Source: CAVTLG01 sp963735495 (lineage in GTDB: Bacteria > Chloroflexota > Ktedonobacteria > Ktedonobacterales > Ktedonobacteraceae). Taken from it: a stretch of 64,000 nt of DNA. Under the pieces are notes generated by a model. It did no database searches, had not been told where the DNA came from, and worked only from the letters and a program-made list of their open reading frames with translations. Every line of letters begins with the position of its first letter. Position 1 is the stretch's first letter. Made by a program: the position numbers and the translations under genes. Positions 55,716 through 63,695 of this stretch are shown piece after piece. The stretch lies in assembly GCA_963735495.1 (NCBI GenBank), contig CAVTLG010000009.1:558001-622000 (forward strand), in the 5' to 3' direction.

Positions 55716-56795
55716 ATGGAAGATGTCAGTAACGATGCTGTAAAGAAGCTGAATCGTCGTCAGCTAATCAAAGGCAGTGCGGTTGGAGGCACTGCGTTAT
55801 CTTTAGCGCTGGGGACAGCAGGAACGGCACTCGCGAGCGCTACGCATACTGCGCCGTCGCAGACATTTGGCAATGAATATCTGCCAACAGGTCTACAGTA
55901 TGAGATTCATAATGGAAATACAGCCGCCATTGTGACCGAAGAGGGAGCCACGCTGCGTTCCCTGACGGTGGACGGACAGGAATTTCTGGTCACATTCCCC
56001 GAGGATCAGCCAACGACGTTTTATCACGGGCAGGTGCTGCTTCCCTGGGCCAATCGCGTGGCGAATGGAGTCTACGAGTTTGAGGGTGTGTCACAGCAAC
56101 TGGCAATCAACGATGTGAGCCACAATGCAGCACTGCATGGTCTGACGCATTGGCTGCCCTGGCAGGTTGAGAGCCATAGCACGAATAGTATCACCCTATC
56201 GGTTGTGTTGCATTCACAGGATGGCTATCCATTTGTCCTGAAGTTCTGGGAAACCTATTCCGTCTCACCTGGTCTGTTTGAAGTCTATACAACGGCTAAG
56301 AACGTTGGCGCGACTGCTGCTCCGTATACAGTAGGACATCATCCCTACTTTACGCTTGGCTCGGATCTTATCAATGATGATACGCTGCGTATCCCGGCTA
56401 AATCATACTTTCTGACTGATAGTGACCTGATCGCTATTCCTCCGGCTGTGACTGTGGAGGGGACGCCCTACGATTTCCGTACCGCTCGTGCGATTGGCGC
56501 AACCGTGATGGATACGAACTTCGCGGATATCATTTATGACGCTGATGGCTATGCGCGCACTATTTTCGCTGCGCCAGGCGGACATCCAACACTGACCATG
56601 TTTATGGATGGGAAGCATAAGTATATGCAGTTCTACACCAGCGATACGGTACCGATAGCGTCACAGATCAGGAAGGCACTGGTTATTGAGGGGTACACTG
56701 CTGCCTGTAACGCGTTCAACAACGGACTTGGCCTCATCGTCTTGCAACCAGGCCAGTCATATACCACCCATTGGGGCGCCTCGATCAAACTCTAA
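55716..56795 (+). CDS. Tat-exported aldose 1-epimerase
   Basis: Galactose mutarotase-like protein. The N-terminus carries a twin-arginine type signal (NRRQLIKG, then a hydrophobic stretch and ALASA), so it acts outside the cytoplasm. The beta-sandwich has the GalM signatures LLPWANRVANG, ALHGLTHWLPW and GHHPYFTLG, with a likely catalytic Glu in ALVIEGYTAA. ATG 55716 is chosen for the good AGGAAAGGACC site; a GTG at 55677 adds 13 unconserved residues. It could interconvert sugar anomers released by secreted hydrolases such as the neighbouring expansin/CBM product. 360 aa. Confidence 0.85.
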   Translation: MEDVSNDAVKKLNRRQLIKGSAVGGTALSLALGTAGTALASATHTAPSQTFGNEYLPTGLQYEIHNGNTAAIVTEEGATLRSLTVDGQEFLVTFPEDQPTTFYHGQVLLPWANRVANGVYEFEGVSQQLAINDVSHNAALHGLTHWLPWQVESHSTNSITLSVVLHSQDGYPFVLKFWETYSVSPGLFEVYTTAKNVGATAAPYTVGHHPYFTLGSDLINDDTLRIPAKSYFLTDSDLIAIPPAVTVEGTPYDFRTARAIGATVMDTNFADIIYDADGYARTIFAAPGGHPTLTMFMDGKHKYMQFYTSDTVPIASQIRKALVIEGYTAACNAFNNGLGLIVLQPGQSYTTHWGASIKL

Positions 56796-57010
56796 GCAAT
56801 GGTGCTAATGGCTCTCCTCCTGACCTTTTCCGAATGGGCAGGGGGAGAGTCATCTCATCTTTTCATCCTCCTCTGCTTTTCACTTTTTCTTCACTTTCAT
56901 CCTTTCGTTGACATGAGCTTCGTAAGATGGTATGTCATACTTGATACGCCTCTTCAACAATCAGGAAGGATCTTGATCAACGTTGTATCTCATTGTGCAA
57001 GGAGAAGCAG
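56796..57010. promoter_or_regulatory. Leader of expansin gene
   Basis: About 215 bases between the aldose epimerase stop and the expansin ATG, with AAGGAGAAGCAG before the latter. No hairpin terminator clearly seen. Confidence 0.35.
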
Positions 57011-58390
57011 ATGGAAGGCAAAGGACGCTTTCGTCTCTACACGGTCGTCGTTGCGATGCTCCTGACATGCAGTCTCGCAACGGGCTTTTTTGTGAATCCG
57101 CAGGTTATACACGCAGATACATACTGCCAGGTGACGTATGCCGTGACAAACCAGTGGACAGGAGGTTTCGGAGCAAGTATCACGGTCCAGAATACCAGTG
57201 CTGCGGCCTGGACGAGCTGGAGTCTGGCCTTCACATTCCCGGCCAGTGGTCAGACCGTAACGCAGGGTTGGAATGGCACATTTACGCAGTCTGGCCAGAA
57301 CGTGACGGTGGTCAACGAGAGCTGGAATGGCAGCGTTGCGGTGAGCGGGTCCGTCACCCCAGGCTTCAATGGCTCGTGGTCGACAAGTAATCCGGTACCG
57401 ACAAACTTTACGGTGAATGGGAATGCATGTAACGGGTCAACGACAGCCACTCCCACACCCGGTATGACAGCTACACCCGGTATAACGCCTACGCCCACCT
57501 CGGGTACAACATCAGGACCAGCCCCGATACCGTCCACGCCGTTGCCCCTGACCGGTTCACATACCGGCAATGCCACCTGGTTTTCAGGCATTGGTGGGAA
57601 TTCCTACGGTGGCTGTGGCGTCCCACAGGTAAACCTGGACGCGCAGAACTTTGTGGCGCTCAACGTCCAGAACACGCCTGGGGATTACAGCACGATGCTC
57701 TCGCGTCCAATCGCAGCGCAATATGCGAGCGAGATTGGCATGTTTGACAATGGTCTCAATTGCGGACGTTGGGTCCAGGTAACTATCGGCGATTACTGCA
57801 CGGGTACCAACGATGGTGCGCCAAACGAGCCGTTCTGTCGCAATGGTAGCTGGGTGACGGACCAGTATAATGGGGCAACCCTCGACATGGTCGTGGCGGA
57901 TAGCTGTCAGGATGGGAACGCCTGGTGCCGCGACGATCCTAACCATCTTGACCTGGTCCAGAATTCCTTGAATTCGTTTGTGTTGAATGGTCAGCCAGTG
58001 GGCAATATGTATCCCAATGCCTGGAACAACCGGCAGATCAGTTGGCAATTCGTGGCTGCACCGAGCTACACGGGTGATATCCAGATCGGCTTCTTGCAGG
58101 GAGCCAATCCCTATTGGTCGGCGATTTCTGTCACGCACCTGGCGAACGGCATTCATGGCATTGATTATTATCAGAACGGCGCCTGGGTCCACGCGCCCAT
58201 GGACAGTGACATGGGCGATGATTATGTAATCTTGCCGACAACCACGGTGGGTAGCAGTTACCAGATTCGAGTGTACGATGCCTCGGATCAGCTCATCAAC
58301 AACGGTCGCATCTACAACTTCTCGTATCCGACCAGTTGTGGTTCGTCGTGTTCGGCTGAATACCTGGCAACCACCTATACTACAAGCTAA
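57011..58390 (+). CDS. Secreted CBM2-expansin-like protein
   Basis: An export signal (VVVAMLLTCSLATGF) is followed by a CBM2-type cellulose-binding module (~38-140: WTGGFGASITVQNTSAAAWTSW, GWNGTFTQSG). A Thr/Pro linker (~145-185) leads to an expansin-like two-domain unit: a double-psi barrel (NATWFSGIGGNSYGGCG, ALNVQ, CGRWVQVTIGDYC) and a C-terminal beta-sandwich (SWQFVAAPSYTGDIQIGF). Expansins loosen cellulose without hydrolysis. ATG 57011 has AAGGAG upstream. About 459 aa. It lies convergent to the AT-rich operon. Confidence 0.83.
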   Translation: MEGKGRFRLYTVVVAMLLTCSLATGFFVNPQVIHADTYCQVTYAVTNQWTGGFGASITVQNTSAAAWTSWSLAFTFPASGQTVTQGWNGTFTQSGQNVTVVNESWNGSVAVSGSVTPGFNGSWSTSNPVPTNFTVNGNACNGSTTATPTPGMTATPGITPTPTSGTTSGPAPIPSTPLPLTGSHTGNATWFSGIGGNSYGGCGVPQVNLDAQNFVALNVQNTPGDYSTMLSRPIAAQYASEIGMFDNGLNCGRWVQVTIGDYCTGTNDGAPNEPFCRNGSWVTDQYNGATLDMVVADSCQDGNAWCRDDPNHLDLVQNSLNSFVLNGQPVGNMYPNAWNNRQISWQFVAAPSYTGDIQIGFLQGANPYWSAISVTHLANGIHGIDYYQNGAWVHAPMDSDMGDDYVILPTTTVGSSYQIRVYDASDQLINNGRIYNFSYPTSCGSSCSAEYLATTYTTS

Positions 58391-58424
58391 CGTAGTCGTA
58401 GCGGCTAGCGTCTCTTCACTCTGG

Positions 58425-58455
58425 TTTCTTCCGTATACAAGCTATGCGGAAGAAA
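58425..58455 (+). terminator. Hairpin between convergent expansin and PP-loop genes
   Basis: TTTCTTCCGTAT and ATGCGGAAGAAA arms pair at 11 of 12 positions; the right arm overlaps the 3' end of the PP-loop gene. No strong T-tract, so assignment is weak. Confidence 0.4.
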
Positions 58456-59194
58456 TGTCCTTCCTATAGGTATCTTTTTGATCTTGACCGTCATTTAGCA
58501 TGGTATTATCAGTGGTTGCTATATTCCTGATATTTCCTTGCATAAGATCTATGAACTGTCTGCATAAAGGCAATTTTTCTTTGATATAAGCTTTTAATAT
58601 ATCAGGCTGAGGTTTGGAGAATGACTCAGCAAAAATAGAAATACCTTCTAAAGACTTTGTGCTAATACCAATTTCCATTAACGTATATTTAACTTCATTT
58701 TCACTGAGGAATCCTCGTATCGGTGTCACATAATCAATACCATATTCACTGCTAAATTCCTGAAATTCCTTAATTGCTTCTGGCATTTGCTCTGGCATAC
58801 TTTCTTGATAGCCACTTGTGCCATCAGCAAGTAATGTGATGTTATTCTTCAGGCAGTATACTACAGCAGATGCGTGCATCGCCAATTTCTCCCCAACAAG
58901 AATAAGGTTAAATTTATATCTTGCAAAATCATCCTCAATATTGAGTATTGCAACATGTCTGAATAACCCAAAAGTAGGTATAAATATCCTCTTATCGATA
59001 TTATTAGGAAATAATATTTTTAGTTCTTCAAATCTATAGTCTGAAATTTCACTTTTTATTCCTATGCCGCTCAAAAAACTGAGAAGATGTACCTTATACC
59101 CTTTTAATGCATAAATACAAGCTGCAAGCGAGGAATCTCTGCCACCAGAAAAAAGTATAGCAACCTCTTTGTGCGTAATGTTTGGCGTTTGCAT
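58442..59194 (-). CDS. PP-loop ATP pyrophosphatase (QueC-like)
   Basis: N-type ATP pyrophosphatase/adenylating enzyme with the PP-loop SGGRDSS at residues 16-22. It resembles QueC and other PP-loop enzymes in overall length (250 aa), but the zinc-binding Cys cluster of true QueC is not obvious. Such proteins adenylate a carbonyl or carboxylate for amide, nitrile or thio-group formation. It is last in the AT-rich operon, 30 bases after the NUDIX gene. Start ATG 59194 with GGAG upstream. A/T content and A-ending codons set it apart from the surrounding genome. Exact reaction unknown. Confidence 0.7.
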   Translation of the reverse strand: MQTPNITHKEVAILFSGGRDSSLAACIYALKGYKVHLLSFLSGIGIKSEISDYRFEELKILFPNNIDKRIFIPTFGLFRHVAILNIEDDFARYKFNLILVGEKLAMHASAVVYCLKNNITLLADGTSGYQESMPEQMPEAIKEFQEFSSEYGIDYVTPIRGFLSENEVKYTLMEIGISTKSLEGISIFAESFSKPQPDILKAYIKEKLPLCRQFIDLMQGNIRNIATTDNTMLNDGQDQKDTYRKDISSA

Positions 59195-59224
59195 TGGTCC
59201 ACTCCATAGTATCTGTAACGGAAA

Positions 59225-59641
59225 CTACATCTGTCTCCTTGAGATGAGAGTAGGAATAACATGTTTGGATAATACTGAGCCAAGTAAATAACCTTTATCT
59301 TTATAATTTCGGTCTATCCAGACGTATTCTTTGATTTCTGATTGAGGTGATGGCTGACCATCAATTTCAACTTGGTAAACACTCATGATTAAAGGAATGT
59401 TTTCAAAAATGGCTTGATCATTAAATTTGCCGAAGAAAGAGAATGTTTTAACTGAGACTCCCAATTCTTCTTGTAGCTCTCTAAATAAAGTTTTTTCGTC
59501 ATTTTCATTTTCTTCTTGCTTGCCACCGGGAATTATGAACTCTGTTCGATCTTTGAAAGACTTACGTACTACTAAAATCTGCATTTTCTCGTTGAGGATA
59601 ACCGCCCCAACTTTATAGATTAAATCTTTCACCGTATTCAT
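59225..59641 (-). CDS. NUDIX hydrolase
   Basis: Complete NUDIX box: Gly40, Glu46, then Arg54-Glu55-Leu56-x-Glu58-Glu59-x-Gly61 (GGKQEENEN ... RELQEELGV). Hydrolyses a nucleoside diphosphate linked to another moiety, releasing a phosphate ester. Substrate cannot be predicted. 138 aa, normal. It lies between the P-loop kinase-like gene (77 bases upstream) and the PP-loop gene. AAAGGATGA precedes ATG 59641. A nucleotide product could be passed between the three enzymes. Confidence 0.88.
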   Translation of the reverse strand: MNTVKDLIYKVGAVILNEKMQILVVRKSFKDRTEFIIPGGKQEENENDEKTLFRELQEELGVSVKTFSFFGKFNDQAIFENIPLIMSVYQVEIDGQPSPQSEIKEYVWIDRNYKDKGYLLGSVLSKHVIPTLISRRQM

Positions 59642-59718
59642 CCTTTCTAAAAGATTAGTTCTGCTAGCGACTCTAGGCTAGATAGCCGGAAGTATTGTAG
59701 CATAAAGCTGTTTTTCAG

Positions 59719-60438
59719 TCAAATCTCTTGTTCAGTATTATTTAAACTGACATCTGGATGAATTTTTAAAAAAATGTTTTTACTATATATTTTTATGTGC
59801 TTGTGCAATTTACTTAAATTATTGCTATCTTGATCCATATGGTATTTTACAATATCAGTTATCAAATTGTGCACTTTGCTTATACTCAAATTCGATGCTT
59901 CGTGCGTCGGTGCAGAAATAAAAGTTGTAATATCGAGGATATAATCAAAGATCTCATGGTCTTGAAAAAGATCGAACCCATAGGTTGAAAGAAAATACTC
60001 TCTCGTAAAATCGTCTTTTTTGCTCATTTCCGCTAAGGTTTCACCAGGATTAGTCTGAGAATCGAGCCCCTGAGATACAATAGCTTTCCACCATCTCGAT
60101 AAGGTAGAAGATTCTAGCCATATACGCAACCCTGGTTCTGTGCTAAGCCAGGGCAATCCCCAACTATCAAATACTACGTTATTAGCACTAGTTGCAGCCG
60201 CAATCATTTGTTGGTCAACCCAAATATCTATCGATTGATCTTGACTACGTTGAGATCGTAAAGTAGATGCTGCTGAACTGACCCAGAAGTTTTTGGGAAG
60301 ATTAGTTGTATCGATATGAGCACGTTCCAAAAGGATGTTGGAAGCTGACATATACTGTAAATGATAATCTGATGCTAACAGCTTTGCGTGTGTCGTTTTT
60401 CCTGCTGCGGTTAGACCAGAGATGAAAACTTTTACCAT
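59719..60438 (-). CDS. P-loop nucleotide kinase-like protein
   Basis: A P-loop NTPase opening MVKVFISGLTAAGKTTH (Walker A at residues 8-15), in the style of cytidylate/adenylate or other NMP kinases. A conserved-looking segment VVFDSWGLPW may be a Walker B-like strand, and basic residues later (RSQRSQD) could form a lid. The last ~70 residues are an Asn/Lys-rich helical tail. ATG 60438 is favoured because AGGTGG sits just upstream and the motif starts there; in-frame starts up to 60468 also exist. It starts 30 bases after the upstream gene. Substrate unknown. Confidence 0.7.
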   Translation of the reverse strand: MVKVFISGLTAAGKTTHAKLLASDYHLQYMSASNILLERAHIDTTNLPKNFWVSSAASTLRSQRSQDQSIDIWVDQQMIAAATSANNVVFDSWGLPWLSTEPGLRIWLESSTLSRWWKAIVSQGLDSQTNPGETLAEMSKKDDFTREYFLSTYGFDLFQDHEIFDYILDITTFISAPTHEASNLSISKVHNLITDIVKYHMDQDSNNLSKLHKHIKIYSKNIFLKIHPDVSLNNTEQEI

Positions 60439-60468
60439 AGACCACCTATTTCTCATTAAGATGCCCAA

Positions 60469-61617
60469 TTATATATATCTCTTAGAGTTCCAAACTTTCT
60501 TGCCAGAATGTTTTATTAAACTAACTAACGACATTTTTTTTGCTTCTACTTCAATCTCTCCACTATTTTCGTTTACTGAAAAGACTAAGATTGCATCTAC
60601 GACGCCCTCAATTGCAGACAATATTTCTGGATCAGTATCTTCGGATTCGGCAAAAATAGTTATCATGCCATACTTTCGCTCAGATGCGACGCAGTGCTGA
60701 TAAAAGGAGCGAACTAAATCAGACGATGAGATACTAGATAATGATGATAGATTGTCGTATACAATCCGATTTGGAATCCTATACTTTAAGCCCTCTCTTT
60801 TTAGTATGTTCTTGGTTTTATACCATGCAGTATTACCAGCCGAATGAATACCAGCCATTCCTTTTGCCTGGATGATAGTGACGCCCTCTCTTTCAATCTC
60901 CTCATTCGCATCTTTCAAAATCTCATCATCAAAGCCTAGATGGGGAGAGAACGCATCTATCAGAATAACACGCTGGAATAAATTTGCTGATAGGGATACG
61001 CCAATCTTAAACCATCCCCATACTTGATATGGAGGTCGATTGCAGCAGACGTAATTCGCAGTCTCTCCATTATTAATACCATCTACAAGTATATCTATTG
61101 CTATAAGCTGAGTAGTTAGATGTTTTGGTCCTATAAAAAGAATGCTGTATCCTTGACTGATGATTTTAGCTTCTTCATCGACTAGAGAATATGGTCCTAG
61201 ATTAAATGAATTTCGGGGTCTGACTGTCAATGCATATTTTTTTGAGCGTAAGCCATTAATTATGCTAAATGGGAATATATACTTTATAAAACGTCTATCT
61301 CTCATGTGAGAGACTCTTCCATAGAGTAAAAAAAAAGTTCTGAAGAGCAACAACCAGCCCAAAGAGAATACCACTAGACCGATCTCTGCAATAATCAAAC
61401 CTATATAGATAACAGCATTAACTGTCATAATAAGTGATATGACTAGGAGCAGAGTTGAAAGACTAAAGAAAAAAATCGTAGCAACGATGTTATACGCACT
61501 TTCCTGAAGCCTTGAATGGCTATCGAAAAATGCATATAAACCTACAATAAATGCCAGAGATGCTGTAGAGATACTAGCAAATCCGAAAATAAACTGTAAT
61601 TGTTCTGACTGAGTCAT
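60469..61617 (-). CDS. Membrane-anchored RecA/KaiC-like protein with degenerate Walker A
   Basis: Three membrane helices in the first ~100 residues (8-31, 43-66, 68-98), then a cytoplasmic domain resembling KaiC/RadA ATPases. The strand and loop ILFIGPKHLTTQ occupies the Walker A position but lacks GK(T/S). RVILIDAFSPH is the Walker B-like strand, and later strands (RIVYDNLSSL, GMITIFAES) follow the KaiC order. Nucleotide hydrolysis is therefore doubtful; binding or scaffolding is more likely. First gene of the AT-rich operon with GAGGAAGT before ATG 61617. I cannot name its family with certainty. 382 aa. Confidence 0.6.
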   Translation of the reverse strand: MTQSEQLQFIFGFASISTASLAFIVGLYAFFDSHSRLQESAYNIVATIFFFSLSTLLLVISLIMTVNAVIYIGLIIAEIGLVVFSLGWLLLFRTFFLLYGRVSHMRDRRFIKYIFPFSIINGLRSKKYALTVRPRNSFNLGPYSLVDEEAKIISQGYSILFIGPKHLTTQLIAIDILVDGINNGETANYVCCNRPPYQVWGWFKIGVSLSANLFQRVILIDAFSPHLGFDDEILKDANEEIEREGVTIIQAKGMAGIHSAGNTAWYKTKNILKREGLKYRIPNRIVYDNLSSLSSISSSDLVRSFYQHCVASERKYGMITIFAESEDTDPEILSAIEGVVDAILVFSVNENSGEIEVEAKKMSLVSLIKHSGKKVWNSKRYI

Positions 61618-62019
61618 ACTTCCTCACTGGATTCACTATAGAAAGATTAAAACTTGTAGATTTCACATCACTGGTTTTCGGCAGCCTGTTTGACGGAGCT
61701 AATTTAGATTATAAGGCATAATTTTTGGGTTGCGGGAAAAGGTATTTACAGAATTATTGTACACAAATATTTTAGATATGAAAAGGGGGGGTCTATAGTC
61801 AAAAAATGCAAGTATCAAACAACCATTTTTTTATTGATGCCATCTATTTTCGGCTCTGGGAATAAATGCGCACTTTCCTATGGTAGAATTTATTACAATC
61901 CACTACAAGCTGATGTATGCGTGTTGGCTTTCCAGGCTATGCGTGCGGCTAGCATGTTGCTCTCTATCCGTGATAGAGAAAATGCTGTGGGTTGGTGAAC
62001 GAAGAATGAGGGAGACAAT
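61618..62019. promoter_or_regulatory. Divergent regulatory region between AT-rich operon and MFS gene
   Basis: 402 bases between divergent starts. The rightward half has a tetO-like operator (61961-61979) and a GGGAG ribosome site before TTG 62020. The leftward half is AT-rich and must carry the operon promoter. Confidence 0.45.
61961..61979. promoter_or_regulatory. tetO-like operator before MFS exporter
   Basis: TCTCTATCCGTGATAGAGA is a perfect dyad (8-bp arms, CGT spacer). It differs at two of 19 positions from the classic TetR operator tetO2. It lies 41 bases upstream of the exporter start. No TetR gene is adjacent. Confidence 0.7.
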
Positions 62020-63333
62020 TTGAAACGAGGAAATGAAGAGGCGCAAACACCAGGTGATCAGTCATCCGAAGCCTCAATGTTAGCAGCGTCTTCTGGTGAG
62101 GCAGATGCCGGTCACGATTCTTATGGTGCGTTGCATTCCCGTGATTTTCGTCTGCTACTGGCAGGCGTTTTTCTGGCCATGTTTGGGCAGCAAATGATTA
62201 CGGTGGCGATTGGTTGGGAACTGTATGAGCGCACTGGTTCCGCGCTCGTGCTGGGTGGAGTGGGGCTGGCGCAGGTGATCCCTGTGATCTTGCTGTTTCT
62301 ACCAGCCGGATATATTGTAGATCGCTATAGTCGCAAGCGCATCTTAATCTGCGCGGAAGTCGTACTGGCGTTGGCCGCGCTGGGTCTGGCCGTCTTATCT
62401 TATCAACACGGCCCGTTACTGCTGATCTATGCCTGTCTGTTGGCAATGGGTAGCGCCCAATCGTTTAGTAGTCCTACCAGCTCAGTGCTTATCTCGCAGG
62501 TGGTGCCGGAGCAGGCTTATGAGAATGCCACGACGTGGAGGAGTAGTGCGGTGCAGTTGTCGTCCGTGCTGGGACCAGCTTCGGGAGGCTTGCTGATAGG
62601 CATTTTCCACGGGGCTACTATTGTATACGTCGTGAGTGGAGTGGCCGCCACTGTTTTTGTGCTCTTGCTGCTGCTGATGCGCGTGCGTCACCAGCAAGTC
62701 GCCGCGACGAACCAGAGGACGCTAGATGCGTTAGTGGGAGGTTTGCGTTTTCTCGGCAAGACGCAGGTGATGCTGGCGGCGATCACGCTTGATCTTTTTG
62801 CGGTCCTGCTTGGAGGTGCGACAACGCTTTTGCCCATTTTTGCCAAGAGCATTCTGCATGTTGGTCCAATTGGTCTGGGGTGGTTGCAGGCTGCCAGTTC
62901 GCTGGGGGCCGTGTGCATGGCGCTCTTTCTAGCCTATAGACCTCCGTTCGCGATGGCTGGTCGCACATTACTGCTGGCTGTGGCTGGTTTCGGTCTGGCC
63001 ACCATTGTGTTTGGTCTGTCAGGATGGTTCTGGCTCTCATTGCTGATGCTCTTCTTGCTCGGCGCGCTCGATAGTATCAGCGTGGTTATTCGCTCAACGC
63101 TACTGCTTGTGCGGACGCCTGATGAAATGCGTGGACGTGTGAGTGCTGTCAGCTCACTGTTTATCGGTACATCCAATCAATTGGGCGGTTTTGAGTCGGG
63201 CCTTGTGGCGCAGTTTGTTGGTCCCGTCATAGCTGTCGTTGCGGGTGGTATTGGCACGATACTGGTTGTGTTGTTGGTAGCCTGGCTATGGCCTGAGATG
63301 CGCCGCCTGGGTACCTTGCGTGAACCATCCTGA
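62020..63333 (+). CDS. MFS transporter (DHA3-type exporter)
   Basis: Twelve-helix efflux protein. After a ~38-residue hydrophilic N-terminus comes FRLLLAGVFLAMFGQQMITVAIGWELYERTGSALVLGG. The motif-A-like loop is AGYIVDRYSRKRILI, and the C-terminal half has VRTPDEMRGRVSAVSSLFIG. It belongs to the same broad group as the exporter at 49107. Start TTG 62020 has GAGGGAG well placed; ATG at residue 20 is the alternative. The tetO-like dyad upstream suggests repression by a TetR-type regulator elsewhere. 437 aa. Confidence 0.88.
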   Translation: MKRGNEEAQTPGDQSSEASMLAASSGEADAGHDSYGALHSRDFRLLLAGVFLAMFGQQMITVAIGWELYERTGSALVLGGVGLAQVIPVILLFLPAGYIVDRYSRKRILICAEVVLALAALGLAVLSYQHGPLLLIYACLLAMGSAQSFSSPTSSVLISQVVPEQAYENATTWRSSAVQLSSVLGPASGGLLIGIFHGATIVYVVSGVAATVFVLLLLLMRVRHQQVAATNQRTLDALVGGLRFLGKTQVMLAAITLDLFAVLLGGATTLLPIFAKSILHVGPIGLGWLQAASSLGAVCMALFLAYRPPFAMAGRTLLLAVAGFGLATIVFGLSGWFWLSLLMLFLLGALDSISVVIRSTLLLVRTPDEMRGRVSAVSSLFIGTSNQLGGFESGLVAQFVGPVIAVVAGGIGTILVVLLVAWLWPEMRRLGTLREPS

Positions 63334-63695
63334 TTGATAACTCTTCAGGTGGCGTGCACGAGCGTGTAGGTGGCAATGAAAAAGCTCAGAATGAGCAAGT
63401 CTTGAAAATATAAAACGCTATATTTTCAAACGCTAGTATTGTATACTTCACATAGATGGAAACTGATCAATAGCAAACTTGTGAGCACGAAAAGGCCAGT
63501 TTCACGCTCGAATGTTTGCCACGACTCGTTGCCCGCATACGCAGGTATGGAATGAGCCAGTTTCCTCCACAAAGTTCTGAAATAAGCACCCTTTGAGTAT
63601 TGCCTGGTTGCTCTTTGAGTTATATACTTAAAGGGCAACCAGGGTGCGTTCAGCGTATTCCTGGATTACATCAGAAGTGAGGATTTTGACGCTTT
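63334..63695. other. Intergenic region
   Basis: About 360 bases. A 70-codon leftward ORF (63426-63638) has a plausible C-terminal hydrophobic run but no family match I can name. A hairpin lies at 63603-63643. Confidence 0.35.
63603..63643. terminator. Hairpin, possible terminator
   Basis: CCTGGTTGCTCTTT and AAAGGGCAACCAGG arms pair at 13 of 14 positions around TGAGTTATATACTT-type loop sequence. No long T-run follows. Confidence 0.4.

Noticed and set aside
57250..58192. Leftward ORFs of 113 and 202 codons opposite the expansin gene
   Set aside because: The sense strand encodes clear CBM2 and expansin motifs; the antisense frames show none.
63426..63638. 70-codon leftward ORF
   Set aside because: Hydrophobic tail only, overlaps a hairpin, no family resemblance I can support.
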